A model generated the notes under the pieces. The model did no database searches and had not been told where the DNA came from. It worked only from the letters and a program-made list of their open reading frames with translations. From positions 94,671,345-94,735,344 of the forward strand of contig CP136061.1 of the NCBI GenBank assembly GCA_032622095.1: a stretch of DNA of 64,000 nucleotides, in the 5' to 3' direction. Position 1 is the stretch's first letter. The number at the start of each line of letters is the position of its first letter. Source of the DNA: Siphonodentalium dalli (taxonomy: Eukaryota; Mollusca; Scaphopoda; Gadilida; Siphonodentaliidae). The translations under genes and the position numbers were made by a program. Below, one piece after another: positions 45,267 to 55,384 of the stretch.

Positions 45267-45665
45267 TTAAAGGTACTCGATCCGATCCACATATCAAGAT
45301 ATAACAACAACAACATTTCTTCAAAATACACTTATTTATCAGAATCGATTTTTTGCAACAAAATAGTGCTAACCACTGTCAACTATGGCATCAAATTTCC
45401 CATCACTTAAGTATCAAGAAATTTGGCCGTGTTACCACACTTGATTTTTGAGTTATCCATCTTCATCCGCAATTTTGTTCGAGAGCCTCCGTTTGACGAC
45501 GTTTTTCTGGGTCACATATAATTGCACATCTCGAGAAATAACAAACTTCAAAAATCACTCTGAGCTTTGACAGGTGGGTTCCTCGACTAAATCAAATACT
45601 TTTTTTTACCCCGAAGCCAAAGAAATAGTAATTTAGGAGCGTTAATTCGGACAATGAATCTTTAA
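45267..45665. mobile_element. TTAA-flanked MITE, family 1
   Basis: Starts TTAAAGGTACTCGATCCGAT; the right end has decayed to GACAATGAATCTTTAA. Family landmarks GAGTTATCCATCTTCATCCG and GTGGGTTCCTCGACTAAAT are present. Confidence 0.78.
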
Positions 45666-45849
45666 TTTCTTAGGGTAATTTTCAGTTTACTCGCGTCAAA
45701 AAAAAGAAGCAAAAAAGATCAGAAAATTACTTGCTTTCACCATGCATCAAGCAGCATCATTGGTATGTCAAGTGCATCGCGAAAATCCTATATTCACCCA
45801 TTAGATATCCTCTTATGTCAAGATATATATATGACCATGGCTAATGGCT

Positions 45850-46260
45850 ATTGATTGATTGATCTATTGGGGTTTTATGTCGCTTTCAGCAAATAAGGCC
45901 ATATCACGACATTGCCAGTTTTATTGGTGGAGGAAATCCGCACACTAACGGCTAATCTAACAGTGATTTCAATGGCTGATAAACTCGTCGACCATGTGCG
46001 GCAAACCACCGGCCATCGGCGAGTAATTGGCAACTCCACCAGATAACGATTTCGGGTTACAAAGTGGTTTTTGGTGGCTTTCCATGACACTCGGCACTGT
46101 TATGGCCACTAAAGTTACCCTATGCACCACAGGGGGCGGTCCGGACATATTCGTGCGGTTTTTAGGCACACCGACTGCTGTAGATACATGGTCCGGGCTG
46201 TGTTATAGTCACACCAGCTTATTACGCCCGCCAGGATGTATACTGCCGGGCTGATCTGGT
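45850..46260 (+). repeat. Possible SINE-like dispersed repeat
   Basis: TTGATTGATCTATTGGGGTT followed by TTATGTCGCTTTCAGCAA resembles the head of SINE-like repeats known from molluscs and relatives (TTTTACGTCGC..TCAGCAA). The rest, with TTTATTGGTGGAGGAAA, fits less well. No second copy in this window, so the call rests on resemblance alone. Confidence 0.3.
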
Positions 46261-47115
46261 CGTGTCCATCGAGGTGATGGAGCAAATGTGATTAAAATGT
46301 ACTCGCTATATTGTGGGACATCTCAATGTGCCATTCCGATCGACACATGGTCATTTCGATAAGAAATGAGAATTTGTTCACGCTCATTGAGTTAAGCAAA
46401 TATGAAGCAATGAACACTCATATTGAGTCCGTGCCTCCATAATTCTGACATATATATAGAGGTTATATACCGGCCCCATGCACCATTGGCCTCGTATATA
46501 AGATTATCACGTGGAGAACAACTGGTTACATGTATTTTCCAATAAGCAGGTCATGCATGTATGCTTTCAAAGAAAATTTCGGTAGACATCATACAAAGTT
46601 GCTCGGTTGCCATGACAACCGTTTTCGAAAATACCAATAAATGTGTTACTTTGGACTAAATTATCGGAGGTGTTTCGGTTTCGTTGAAATTGTCGATTTC
46701 CGTCAACGAAAACTATAAATACAAAAACACGTTATTGTGAATATACATCGCAGGATACAACTGGTCTTAACAGTAGTAACATTATATTTCTCTAGTGTCA
46801 ACTAGACACAAGATTGCAAGGCTGTCTTAAATAAAACAGCATTTGGATATAATAGACATTACATTAAGTTGCTTGTTTGCCATGGCAACCATTTTTAAAA
46901 TACCAAGAAATTATGTACCATTGATTTAATCGGTTTTCAGAGATTTCTCACTGCAATAAAAAAAATGTGTAATTGGCAGTTAGCTTGAGCTAGAACAAAA
47001 TAAAAAATCATTCCTTATTAGGATTGTATACTTATTTGCTGTATGATACAGCTCGTTGTGAACATGCATGGTATATTTTCTACGCGGAATGGATTAGATT
47101 TGTTCGTAAATCTAA
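46261..47115. other. No gene recognised
   Basis: AT-rich sequence. Two related short segments (near 46600 and 46870) share GTTGCC-ATGGCAACC palindromes. No exon. Confidence 0.45.
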
Positions 47116-47119
47116 CAAC

Positions 47120-47353
47120 ACTAACCACTTGATTTTAGAGCTATCCATCTTACACCCGCAATATGTCCGTTTTAAGCACGTGGTTCTGTCAACTTGTGGC
47201 CCACATCTCCGAAAATTAATAGATTTCAAAAATCGATATCTAATCACTCCGAGCTTTGATGGGTGGGTTCCTCGACTCGAATCAAATATTTTCTACCCCC
47301 AAAGCCAAAGAAATAGTCATTTAGGAGCATCTGATCGGATTGAGAACCTTTAA
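47120..47353. mobile_element. TTAA-flanked MITE, family 1, right part only
   Basis: Contains CTTGATTTTAGAGCTATCCA, GATGGGTGGGTTCCTCGACT and the right end GATTGAGAACCTTTAA. The left part is not recognisable. Confidence 0.7.
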
Positions 47354-47822
47354 TGAGGAACAACCGTGTCTCTTCTGATTATCTTCATAATATAAGTAAT
47401 AACTATTTATGTTGTGAATATGAACAGCAGGCTCCCTGTAATGCCATTCAGACTGATGTGTCTATATATATATACTTGCATTTTCTCAGATGTTACCTCC
47501 ACTGGTCAAGTGATGCTCCTATAGTCTGATATGATGTTGGTGGCTCCTGCTGAATTGCTGGTAGGGCAAGCTGATGCCGTAACGAAATGTAAGGTTATTT
47601 TTTCTAAAGTTGTCATTTAGAGGTGCTAGGCTAATTCCAGAAATTTGATAAAAAGTCAGTGTCTGTATGAAACATTCAAGAATTTATAAATTTTGAAAAA
47701 TGTAATAATTTAGTCTCCTCTTATAATCATCAGATATTTATCATGGATATAAAAACTGAACTTTGAAAAACAAATATTTTGCAGAAGTTCTTGGTACTGG
47801 AAAACAGTGAAATTTTTATATA
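47354..47822. other. No gene recognised
   Basis: AT-rich sequence without supported features. Confidence 0.5.
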
Positions 47823-48281
47823 TGTGACCCGCCATATCAAATCCAGTCGGAAGTCGGGATTTTTTTACCCTGTGCCAATGCATTCTCTTATATATGCGAG
47901 TCGACCATAGGTCGCCTGGCATATATAAGAGAATGCATTGGCCTAACAATTTTTTTATCATTTTTAAAAAATAAATGTATCTGACAATTTTTAGGACATA
48001 AAATTAAAAACAATCCATTACCCTGCAGGGAGCCCCACACATATATAGAAGCATATAGAAGAGTGTCGTCTGCTCATGTTTGTCTGGGGCTCTGTATGGG
48101 TGAAATTATAAAATTGTTAAAGAATACAAGAAAAAATTATTAAAATTGTAAAAATTGTTAGGCCAATGCATTCTCTTATATATGCGAGGCGACATATGGT
48201 CGACTCGCATATATAAGAGAATGCATGGCACAGTGTAAAAAAAATCCCGACTTACGACTGGATTTGATATGGCGGGTCACA
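47823..48281. mobile_element. TGTGACCCGCC MITE, copy 3, intact
   Basis: The best preserved copy: TGTGACCCGCCATATCAAAT at the left and its complement ATTTGATATGGCGGGTCACA at the right, flanked by TATA/TAT-like sites. Both ends contain the 70 bp palindromic module with CGAGTCGACCATAGGTCG at its centre. About 459 bp, no coding capacity. Confidence 0.9.
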
Positions 48282-48289
48282 TATTCCTT

Positions 48290-48760
48290 CATGCCATAAA
48301 TTGTAAAGTAAATGAGGTTATATATCCAATGGACTGATGGTTATAATATCCAATGGACTGATGGTTATAATATCCAATGGACTTATGGTTCTTAAGATGT
48401 TGTGTGTCAAAATAATCGCTTGTACCAAATTTCACAAAGAAATTCCTGACAGATTTTGAGAAAATCCATTTTGAAATACCAAGACATTTTGGCAAAACGT
48501 GCGTCTGACCCTTAAAATTATATGTGACCTTGGTATACGATATTTACCATATTCTCCATCTAGAAATTGAATGCACAAACATTCTCACGTACAAGTCTAA
48601 CCTATTGTGATGTACTACAACTAGGGAAGAAAAAGTTGTTATAAGTCCTAACATCGTACAAAACACATCTCACATGTTTTCACAAAGAAATTCCTGATAT
48701 ATTTTGAGAAAATCTAATTTTGAAATATCAGGAAACTTTGACAAAACGCGCGTCTGACCC
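48290..48760. repeat. Short tandem repeat and a duplicated segment
   Basis: Three units of about 22 bp with TATCCAATGGACTGATGGTT (48318-48392). Then a segment with CACAAAGAAATTCCTGACAG and CGTCTGACCCTTAAA near 48430-48515 is repeated near 48680-48765 in the same orientation. Confidence 0.75.
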
Positions 48761-49790
48761 TTAAAGGTGGATTATCTCTTTGTAAACATGTATGGTATAG
48801 TTACCAGGGTATAAAGGTGGATTATCTCTTTGTAAACATGTATGATATAGATACCAGGGTATAAAGGTGGATTATCTCTTTGTAAACATGTATGGTATAG
48901 TTACCAAGGGTATAAAGGTGGATTATCTCTTTGTAAACATGTATGATATAGTTACCAGGGTATAAAGGTGGAGTATATCTTTGTAAACCATGTATGATAT
49001 AGTTACGGGGTACAAAGGTGGATTATCTCTTTATAAACATGTATGATATAGTTACCAGGGTATAAAGGTGGATTATCTCTTTGTAAACATGGTATATATA
49101 GTTACCGGGGTATAAAGGTGGATTATCTCTTTGTAAACATGTATGATATAGTTACCGGGTATAGAGGTGGATTATCTCTTTGTAAACATGTATGATATAA
49201 TTACCAGGGTATAAAAGGTGGATTATCTCTTTGTAAACATGTACTATATAGCTACCGGGGTATAAAGGTGGATTATCTCTTTGTAAACATGTATTATATA
49301 GTTACCAGGGTATAAAATATTAGATCTGAATCGAAGACTCCTGTCCGGAAATGCTTCTATCGATTAATATTTATTTTATTTCGAATATGTTTCTGGTCTG
49401 AAAATGTGTGGTTGTTGGCTAACGAACAATAGTAGTTACTGTTAACAGAGACCAGAAATTTTATTATGTAATTTTGTCACAAATAAACATTAATTATACC
49501 CATTATCGCTTATAACTATGGAATAAACAATACAACCAATCAATCTTGTACATTTGACGTTCGGTGCGTAGCTATAGAAACAGCCTAATGCCTTCTATCG
49601 CTATATGGTATCACCCGAATGGTCTGTTCTACAAAATAGACAAATAAACGGGCCCAATAAAATATTCGAAATAAAATCAATATTAATTGATAGAAGCCCT
49701 TTCCGGACAGGGGGTCTTCAGTTCATATTGATTATTTAATACACACGCAACTATTCAACTTTGATATTTAAAGAGATAATCCATCTTTAA
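48761..49790. mobile_element. TTAA-flanked element whose left end is tandemly amplified
   Basis: Left end TTAAAGGTGGATTATCTCTT; right end AAGAGATAATCCATCTTTAA. A second inverted pair lies further in (TCTGAATCGAAGACTCCTGT near 49325 against 49700-49730). Between 48765 and 49316 about 11 units of roughly 50 bp each begin with the terminal sequence AAAGGTGGATTATCTCTTTG, followed by AACATGTATGATATAG. No protein seen. Confidence 0.83.
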
Positions 49791-50365
49791 CAAAGACGAA
49801 TGTTGAAAAATAAAATTAAGGTCTGACCCGATCTGACGAGAATTCCGAACGTTTTTAGACTTCCATTTTTTAAAATCGATATCTGAAAATTGGAAACTAC
49901 TATTAAATCACGATCTAATTAATTTCTTGTAGAACACATACATGTACCAATGGTAACACAATCGGACCGTGTATCTTTAATAGTTATTTAAAACATGGTC
50001 GCGGTTGGGCTACATTCCATACCCAGTTGGAGAATTTCTTTCAAAGAACAAATGCTATTTGCCCGAAAATATATGCAGTTCAACGCGATAGGTAGCAAAC
50101 GCACTATTTAATATCACATATAAGGTGACATTGGTTAACGATAATTATGCAATGACTTACCTGTACTTACAAACCTGTTCACACCCCTCGGCCAATCAAA
50201 TTGCTCCAATCCTTGATCACTATATTTTCTTGCATGAATCTGTATTTCGCCGGGGGCAAATTATAGACTTGGCGTACGTTCATACACTCGCAAATTTGTC
50301 AGGTATTCTTTTGCGGGCATTTCGATGTAGAAAAGGCTACAATGTGCAGAAACCGAATTCGAAAT
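49791..50365. other. No gene recognised
   Basis: AT-rich sequence; an open plus frame of about 106 codons (50125-50445) shows no domain and runs into the dispersed repeat that follows. Confidence 0.45.
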
Positions 50366-50369
50366 CTCA

Positions 50370-51405
50370 TATATATTTGGGACTTCTGTTTGTTTGTTTG
50401 TTGTTTGTCTGTAGCTATGGCCGGGAAAACTGTTGGACGGATTGAGCCCAAAACTTCCCTATCTAAGGGTAAAGTACCAGACGGAATGTCATCGCACCGC
50501 TTCTGAGAACGTCAGAGCACTCATTCTCCAACTTCCCCGCCACCGCAATGTGTAGTTCATGGGTTAATCGCGTGATAGTTAAAGAGGCGTTCGTTATCCG
50601 CAGTGTCGTTGATAAAGAGCGTTTAGACACTGTTAAACCGTTGCATAGGCAATATGCATGCTCTTCCATTGCATAGAACTCGCTTCTACGAATCTTCCCA
50701 AGGCTGGCAAAATTGTTAATAATGCGTTTAGGTCTCTTCGATAATTGCCTGATACAATTAAAGCGTGGAGTCTGTCCATTTTCCCCATGAAAAATCCAAT
50801 TCTACGACCACCGGGTTCGAGATATGTTATATTTCCGACATCGTCATTTTTGTCACTCGAAATCACTTCGGCGTCAATTCATCCCTTGCGAGGACTTCTA
50901 AATTATGTCTTCACCTTCCCAGTTATGCCCCAGGGTGTGGACTATGAGGAGAGATTTATTGCAAGTCATAAGATATGTTTTATTGCCCAGGAACAATACT
51001 TAATAGTTGATTCCATCGATCGTCTTATGTTTCCGTTTCGACGCATCGCGTAAATAATGTACTTGCACTAAATCGTACCTCTTGACTCATCGGCGAGAGG
51101 CTTTATCTGTATGACATCATAAGGGTGCTGCTTTGTTTTGGACGGGTCAAAACAGTCATAATCGTTACCGCGACCTGACCTTGACCTTCAAAATGGTCAA
51201 TCAAGGTCAGATCGGGTAAAACCGGACGGATTTCGACGGGTACTTTCGTCGGGTACTTTTGTCCAGGGAGTGTTTTGAACGGGTCAAATCGTGACCCCGA
51301 CATGACCTTGACCTTCAAAATTGGTCAATTCAAGGTCAAATCGCGCAATTCGCCGAAAAGCAGAGGGGAAACAGCCCGGACGAAGTCGGGTCCACCAGCT
51401 AGTTG
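50370..51405. repeat. Dispersed repeat with coding-like frames on both strands
   Basis: Starts TTTGGGACTTCTGT with a TTTG/TCTG run, then GCTATGGCCGGGAAAACTG and GTCATCGCACCGCTTCTGAG, all also present at 61443-61600. From 50463 to 51053 GC is raised. The minus strand has two overlapping open frames (50463-50669, 50633-50866) and the plus strand one of 102 codons (50745-51053); a minus peptide contains TYLEPGGRRIGFFMGKMDRL. The end (51130-51405) has two half-related units with TGACCTTGACCTTCAAAATG and closes GTCGGGTCCACCAGCTAG, a tail typical of dispersed invertebrate repeats. No family assigned. Confidence 0.6.
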
Positions 51406-52140
51406 TTTATAAAATGCTCTGTACCACATCTAAATACACGAGAAGTAAAAACAATGTAGTTCCAATATAAATATAGTAGCGATATATTATCGAAATTTGC
51501 CTGTAAATAGCATGCAATTATCTCATAAGAATCAATCATACAGGTATTTAAGGCAATGTGTAAGTAGTAACGTCACGTGTGAAACTGTCGAATTTTTACT
51601 TCTCGTGTCGTTAAGGGGTACTGTGCGCCAATTTAAATAAATTCCAGGTAATATATAGCAACGATCTAGACGATGTATTCTGTAAACGTTCAAGTTAACA
51701 GGTTATCTTAAAATCAAAGTTAATAATTTGATATAAATTTAATTTATGGCTTCAGCCATATATTAAATTACGAATTTCCGTGTACAAACGTAATCAAATT
51801 AATTGGCGGGCAGTGGATTGGGCAATGCGTGGCACACATGATCGTGTAAAAAAATATATGTTGACACGGCGCTTAAACTCAAGCCACTCACTGACTAGTG
51901 ACTATACAATATAACTTACAATAACTTAAATGAGTGTATGTGACTAGCATGCAAGTAATGTGACATTTATTTGACACATTTGCTTGAAAACTGTACAAAA
52001 TTACTCCGAGGCTCTAGAAACCAACAACAACATTTGAGTACGCTTTATCTTGGGTATAATGTAATGTATATATGCATGATGCCGTTCATAGATAGTTTAA
52101 TGAAATAAAACGTCCACACGAGACCGATGTCAAAATAACA
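51406..52140. other. No gene recognised
   Basis: AT-rich sequence without supported features. Confidence 0.5.
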
Positions 52141-52262
52141 AATATATATAACAATGTCAATAATGATTCAACATAATACATATACTATAGTAACTATTTC
52201 ATTATTATATCAGTATATAGAATTTGGCCTTTCTTTGAAAAATGTCCGGACCATGTTAGAGA

Positions 52263-52508
52263 TTATGTTGCATGTATATGAGGCTCGTTGTTTTGTATTA
52301 TGTATTGGAATTTTTGGCCATCATTCAATCCAATAAATTTATCACTCATCATCCCTATCTCACAAAAGAAGTGTTTACGCATCTTATCACATGTGTTGCA
52401 GCGCATAAGGAAGTGCTCTTCATTCTCAACCTCCATGTTAAATTTCCTACAAATTCTTTCATCAAGTGACACTTTTGGCTGTTTATGGCGACCCTTTTCA
52501 ATTTCCAA
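52263..52508 (-). pseudogene. LINE fragment, C-terminal region of the polyprotein
   Basis: An 82-codon minus-strand piece with EKGRHKQPKVSLDERICRKF and VENEEHFLMRCNTCDKMRKH, then FFCEIG and KFQYIIQNN. This matches the region after the reverse transcriptase in CR1/RTE-like LINEs, where a short C..C....HFL..C motif follows a basic GR.K.P...R.C segment. There is no reverse transcriptase domain next to it, so it is a 5'-truncated dead copy. The first Cys of the usual pair appears as Arg-Lys-Phe, a further decay sign. Confidence 0.8.
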
Positions 52509-52632
52509 GTTATGATTACTAACTAATTATTAAAATCGTATGAATTGATGCCGTTCATATACTGGAACCATAGTGGTCTCTATCATAAAATGCCTGGAAA
52601 ATATACCGTGCAAAATTGCCAGTGTATGCCAT

Positions 52633-52969
52633 TTAACCCTTTACCCAACAAACCGGCCAAAACCGGCCAAATAAAGCTTCAACAGCCTAAAATATCTTCG
52701 GTCTGTCTCAATAGAACCATACAAATATGGATATCATTGGAACCGGCTCCTTGGCCACATTGTGATAGTTACAGTTATACCCTGTGCCAATGCATTCTCT
52801 TATATATGCGAGTCGACCATAGGTCGCCTCGCATATATAAGAGAATGCATTGGCCTAAAAAATGTGTTAAGCCAATGCATTCTCTTATATATGCGAGGCG
52901 ACCTATGGTCGACTCGCATATATAAGAGAATGCATTGGCACAGGGCCGTTCTGTTGGGTAAAGGGTTAA
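52633..52969. mobile_element. piggyBac-like MITE, copy 3, shortened centre
   Basis: Starts TTAACCCTTTACCCAACAAA and ends CTGTTGGGTAAAGGGTTAA. The two hairpin modules (about 52790-52855 and 52870-52945) are separated by only a few bases, whereas copies 1 and 2 have 70-90 bp there. Confidence 0.88.
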
Positions 52970-53026
52970 AACTCACACAAAAATTGACATTATATACATG
53001 TATAGCCAGGTTCAGCCACGCATATG

Positions 53027-53428
53027 TTAACGGTACTCAATCCGATCAGACGCTCCTAAATTACTATTGCTTTGGCTTCGGGGGTAAAAAATATTTGATT
53101 CTAGTCGAGGAACCCACCCATCAAAGCTCAGGGTGATTAGATGTCGATTTTTGAAGTTTGCTATTTCTATTGTTTGTGGACCATGCAGACCCTAAAATCA
53201 AGTGGCTATTGTTACCATTTGATTTTAGAGTTATCCATCTTCATCCACATTTTCGTCCGTTTGACCACGTGCTTCTAGTCCGCAAACAATAGAAATAGCA
53301 AACTTCAAAAATCGATATCTGATCACTCTGAGCTTTGATGGGTGGGTTCCTCGACTCGAATTAAATATTTTTTACCTCCGAAGCCAAATAGTAATTTAGG
53401 AGCGTCTAATTGGATTGAGTACCTTTAA
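53027..53428. mobile_element. TTAA-flanked MITE, family 1, best inverted copy
   Basis: Starts TTAACGGTACTCAATCCGAT and ends ATTGGATTGAGTACCTTTAA. The inverted arms are about 150 bp (through CAAAGCTCAGGGTGATTAG and GATATCTGATCACTCTGAGC, to ATTGTTTGTGGACC), so it can fold into one long hairpin. Confidence 0.9.
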
Positions 53429-53925
53429 CGTGTAACGTGTGTTATACTGTGGTATTGCTATGGATACGCACTTGGCGGAAAAAAACATGTGGCGCCAAAG
53501 CTATACTTTTTGAAAAGATAAAACTTTCGACTGTATACATTTTGGTTTGTCTGGAGTGGGTGGTGTGTGATTGGAAGTTAACTGAACGAAGTCCAAATTT
53601 GTTTGCAATGTATAATCCACAATAATCACTCAATAATCTTTGGAATAATAACGTTGATAATACATGTATAGTCAACAAACTTTTTTCTTTCTCGTATGGT
53701 TCTTCCAGAAGTATTCGGGGATATATTGTTCTCTATTTTCTCAAAAAATGACTGAAAATAATAACTAAATGGTATTCGTCTCCTAAATATTCTCCACATA
53801 TATGTTAGACTATAGCTGAAACAGGCTCTCGGGAGCATATACTCGGCGTCGGGGAGAGGGTGGGGACCGTGGCGCATGCACGAAGGGGCGTGTGACCCTG
53901 TGAGCGCTTCGCGCACATGACAGAC
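53429..53925. other. No gene recognised
   Basis: AT-rich sequence; short frames on both strands have no domain support. A GC-richer patch lies at 53830-53915. Confidence 0.5.
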
Positions 53926-53929
53926 ATAT

Positions 53930-55145
53930 ATCTTACTCTTTATATATATATATTGATAATATTAGTATGCGACTTCAATATATCATCGGGCAAATATGTT
54001 CATATTGCACCTAAATATTGATATTGGTTCAGATTGGACTTATTTGGTTCTGATATAAGCCCATAGTGGACATATACCCGTTATTATGTTGGATGGCCCG
54101 GGCCAAAGTGAAAACACATATATAAAGAGCGTACATATGGTGCTTAAATATAGGCCCATAGTGAGTGTATTTATTTTTTTAGGTATTTATTTAATTAAAT
54201 TTTTTAAAATCAAACTTTTGAAAAACTAACATCGTTATAACCTCCGCCAGTGTACCCCGAGTCACCACATACCAAATTTGGTTGAAATCGGAACAGCAGT
54301 CTTGGAGAAAAATCCGGACAGACAGACGGACAGACAGATCCTACTCTTTTTTAAATATATTGCATGATAGAAGATAATTATCATATTGGCCTTATCATTC
54401 GGAGATATCTTCTTCCATCTTGCGCATTCTATATGGGCGGTTTATGATTTGCTGTTCTGAGCTTCAGAATGTATATGTAATTCATCGCACGGATGGTGAA
54501 TCTTTATGGAGTTTTGTTTTCGTTTGATTAGTTTTATTGACTTATCGTGTCGTTATCTAAGCTTGAGTTCTGTGTACTCAACGTCGTGAAGACATTCGTA
54601 CTCAGCAGCATAAACCATATACCATAACAGAAAAACATTCTTAACAGGTATATGTTACTGTCTATTCAGAAAGTTCATCTCCCTGTTAATAAACTAATTA
54701 CCTTAATCAGCATGAAGAATAATAAGAGCCTCCAAAAACCAACGATTTAAGTACCTTGTTGAATAGGCGTCAAAAGGCGACTGTAATATATTAGGTACTT
54801 CCAGTAACCGAAATTATCGACCTATGACCCAATATTCATGGGAGTATCTGGGAACGGTGCGATAAATCAGCAGAGTTCTGGCATGTCGTATCTTACAGTG
54901 AATTGTCAACTCAAATTCATATATAAGGGTGCAATCCGGCACGTATGTATACATACACCGGCAAATTTACGATGACAATTGTTCAGGCAATTAAGGCCAC
55001 ACAGTCCGATTCGATGGCCCGTTCCCATATCATCAGATTCTAACAGCAACAAAATTTCTTCAAAATACACTTTAGTTATCAGAATCGATTAATTACCAAA
55101 AAATAATGTTTACCACTGTCAAATCTAGTATAACAATTTCAAAAC
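53930..55145. repeat. Duplicated segment, copy 1 of a pair with 62-64 kb
   Basis: The first part (53930-54360) has ATTGGACTTATTTGGTTCTG, CCGTTATTATGTTGGATGGC, AATTTGGTTGAAATCGGAAC and a GACAGACAGACGGACAGACA run before CTACTCTTTT, a tail typical of invertebrate LINE/SINE repeats. The rest (54390-55145) has ATCTTGCGCATTCTATATGG, GTTTGATTAGTTTTATTGAC and TTGAATAGGCGTCAAAAGGC. All reappear in the same order and orientation at 62480-64000. It ends in a fragment of the TTAA family 1 MITE. Confidence 0.85.
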
Positions 55146-55384
55146 GTGTTATATATGGGTGATTCTCGCTTATGGGGAACAATATAGATGAAGCAGCCAT
55201 CTAGCATAAAATGTGTGCATGTTACCATGACATAGTGCATATGTGAATTTCAGGTAGAGTGTGCGACATCAAAAAAATAAAATATCACTGCCCGATAGTC
55301 AATCCGCCAAAGACCAGAGCAGCTTCAGTATGCAGAATCGATACCTACGTTATATAATATACTGAAGCCAAGACTACTAGTCCA

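Noticed and set aside
48765-49316. Regular repeats that look like a CRISPR array
   Set aside because: Units are contiguous with no unique spacers, in a eukaryotic context, and match the element's own terminal repeat.
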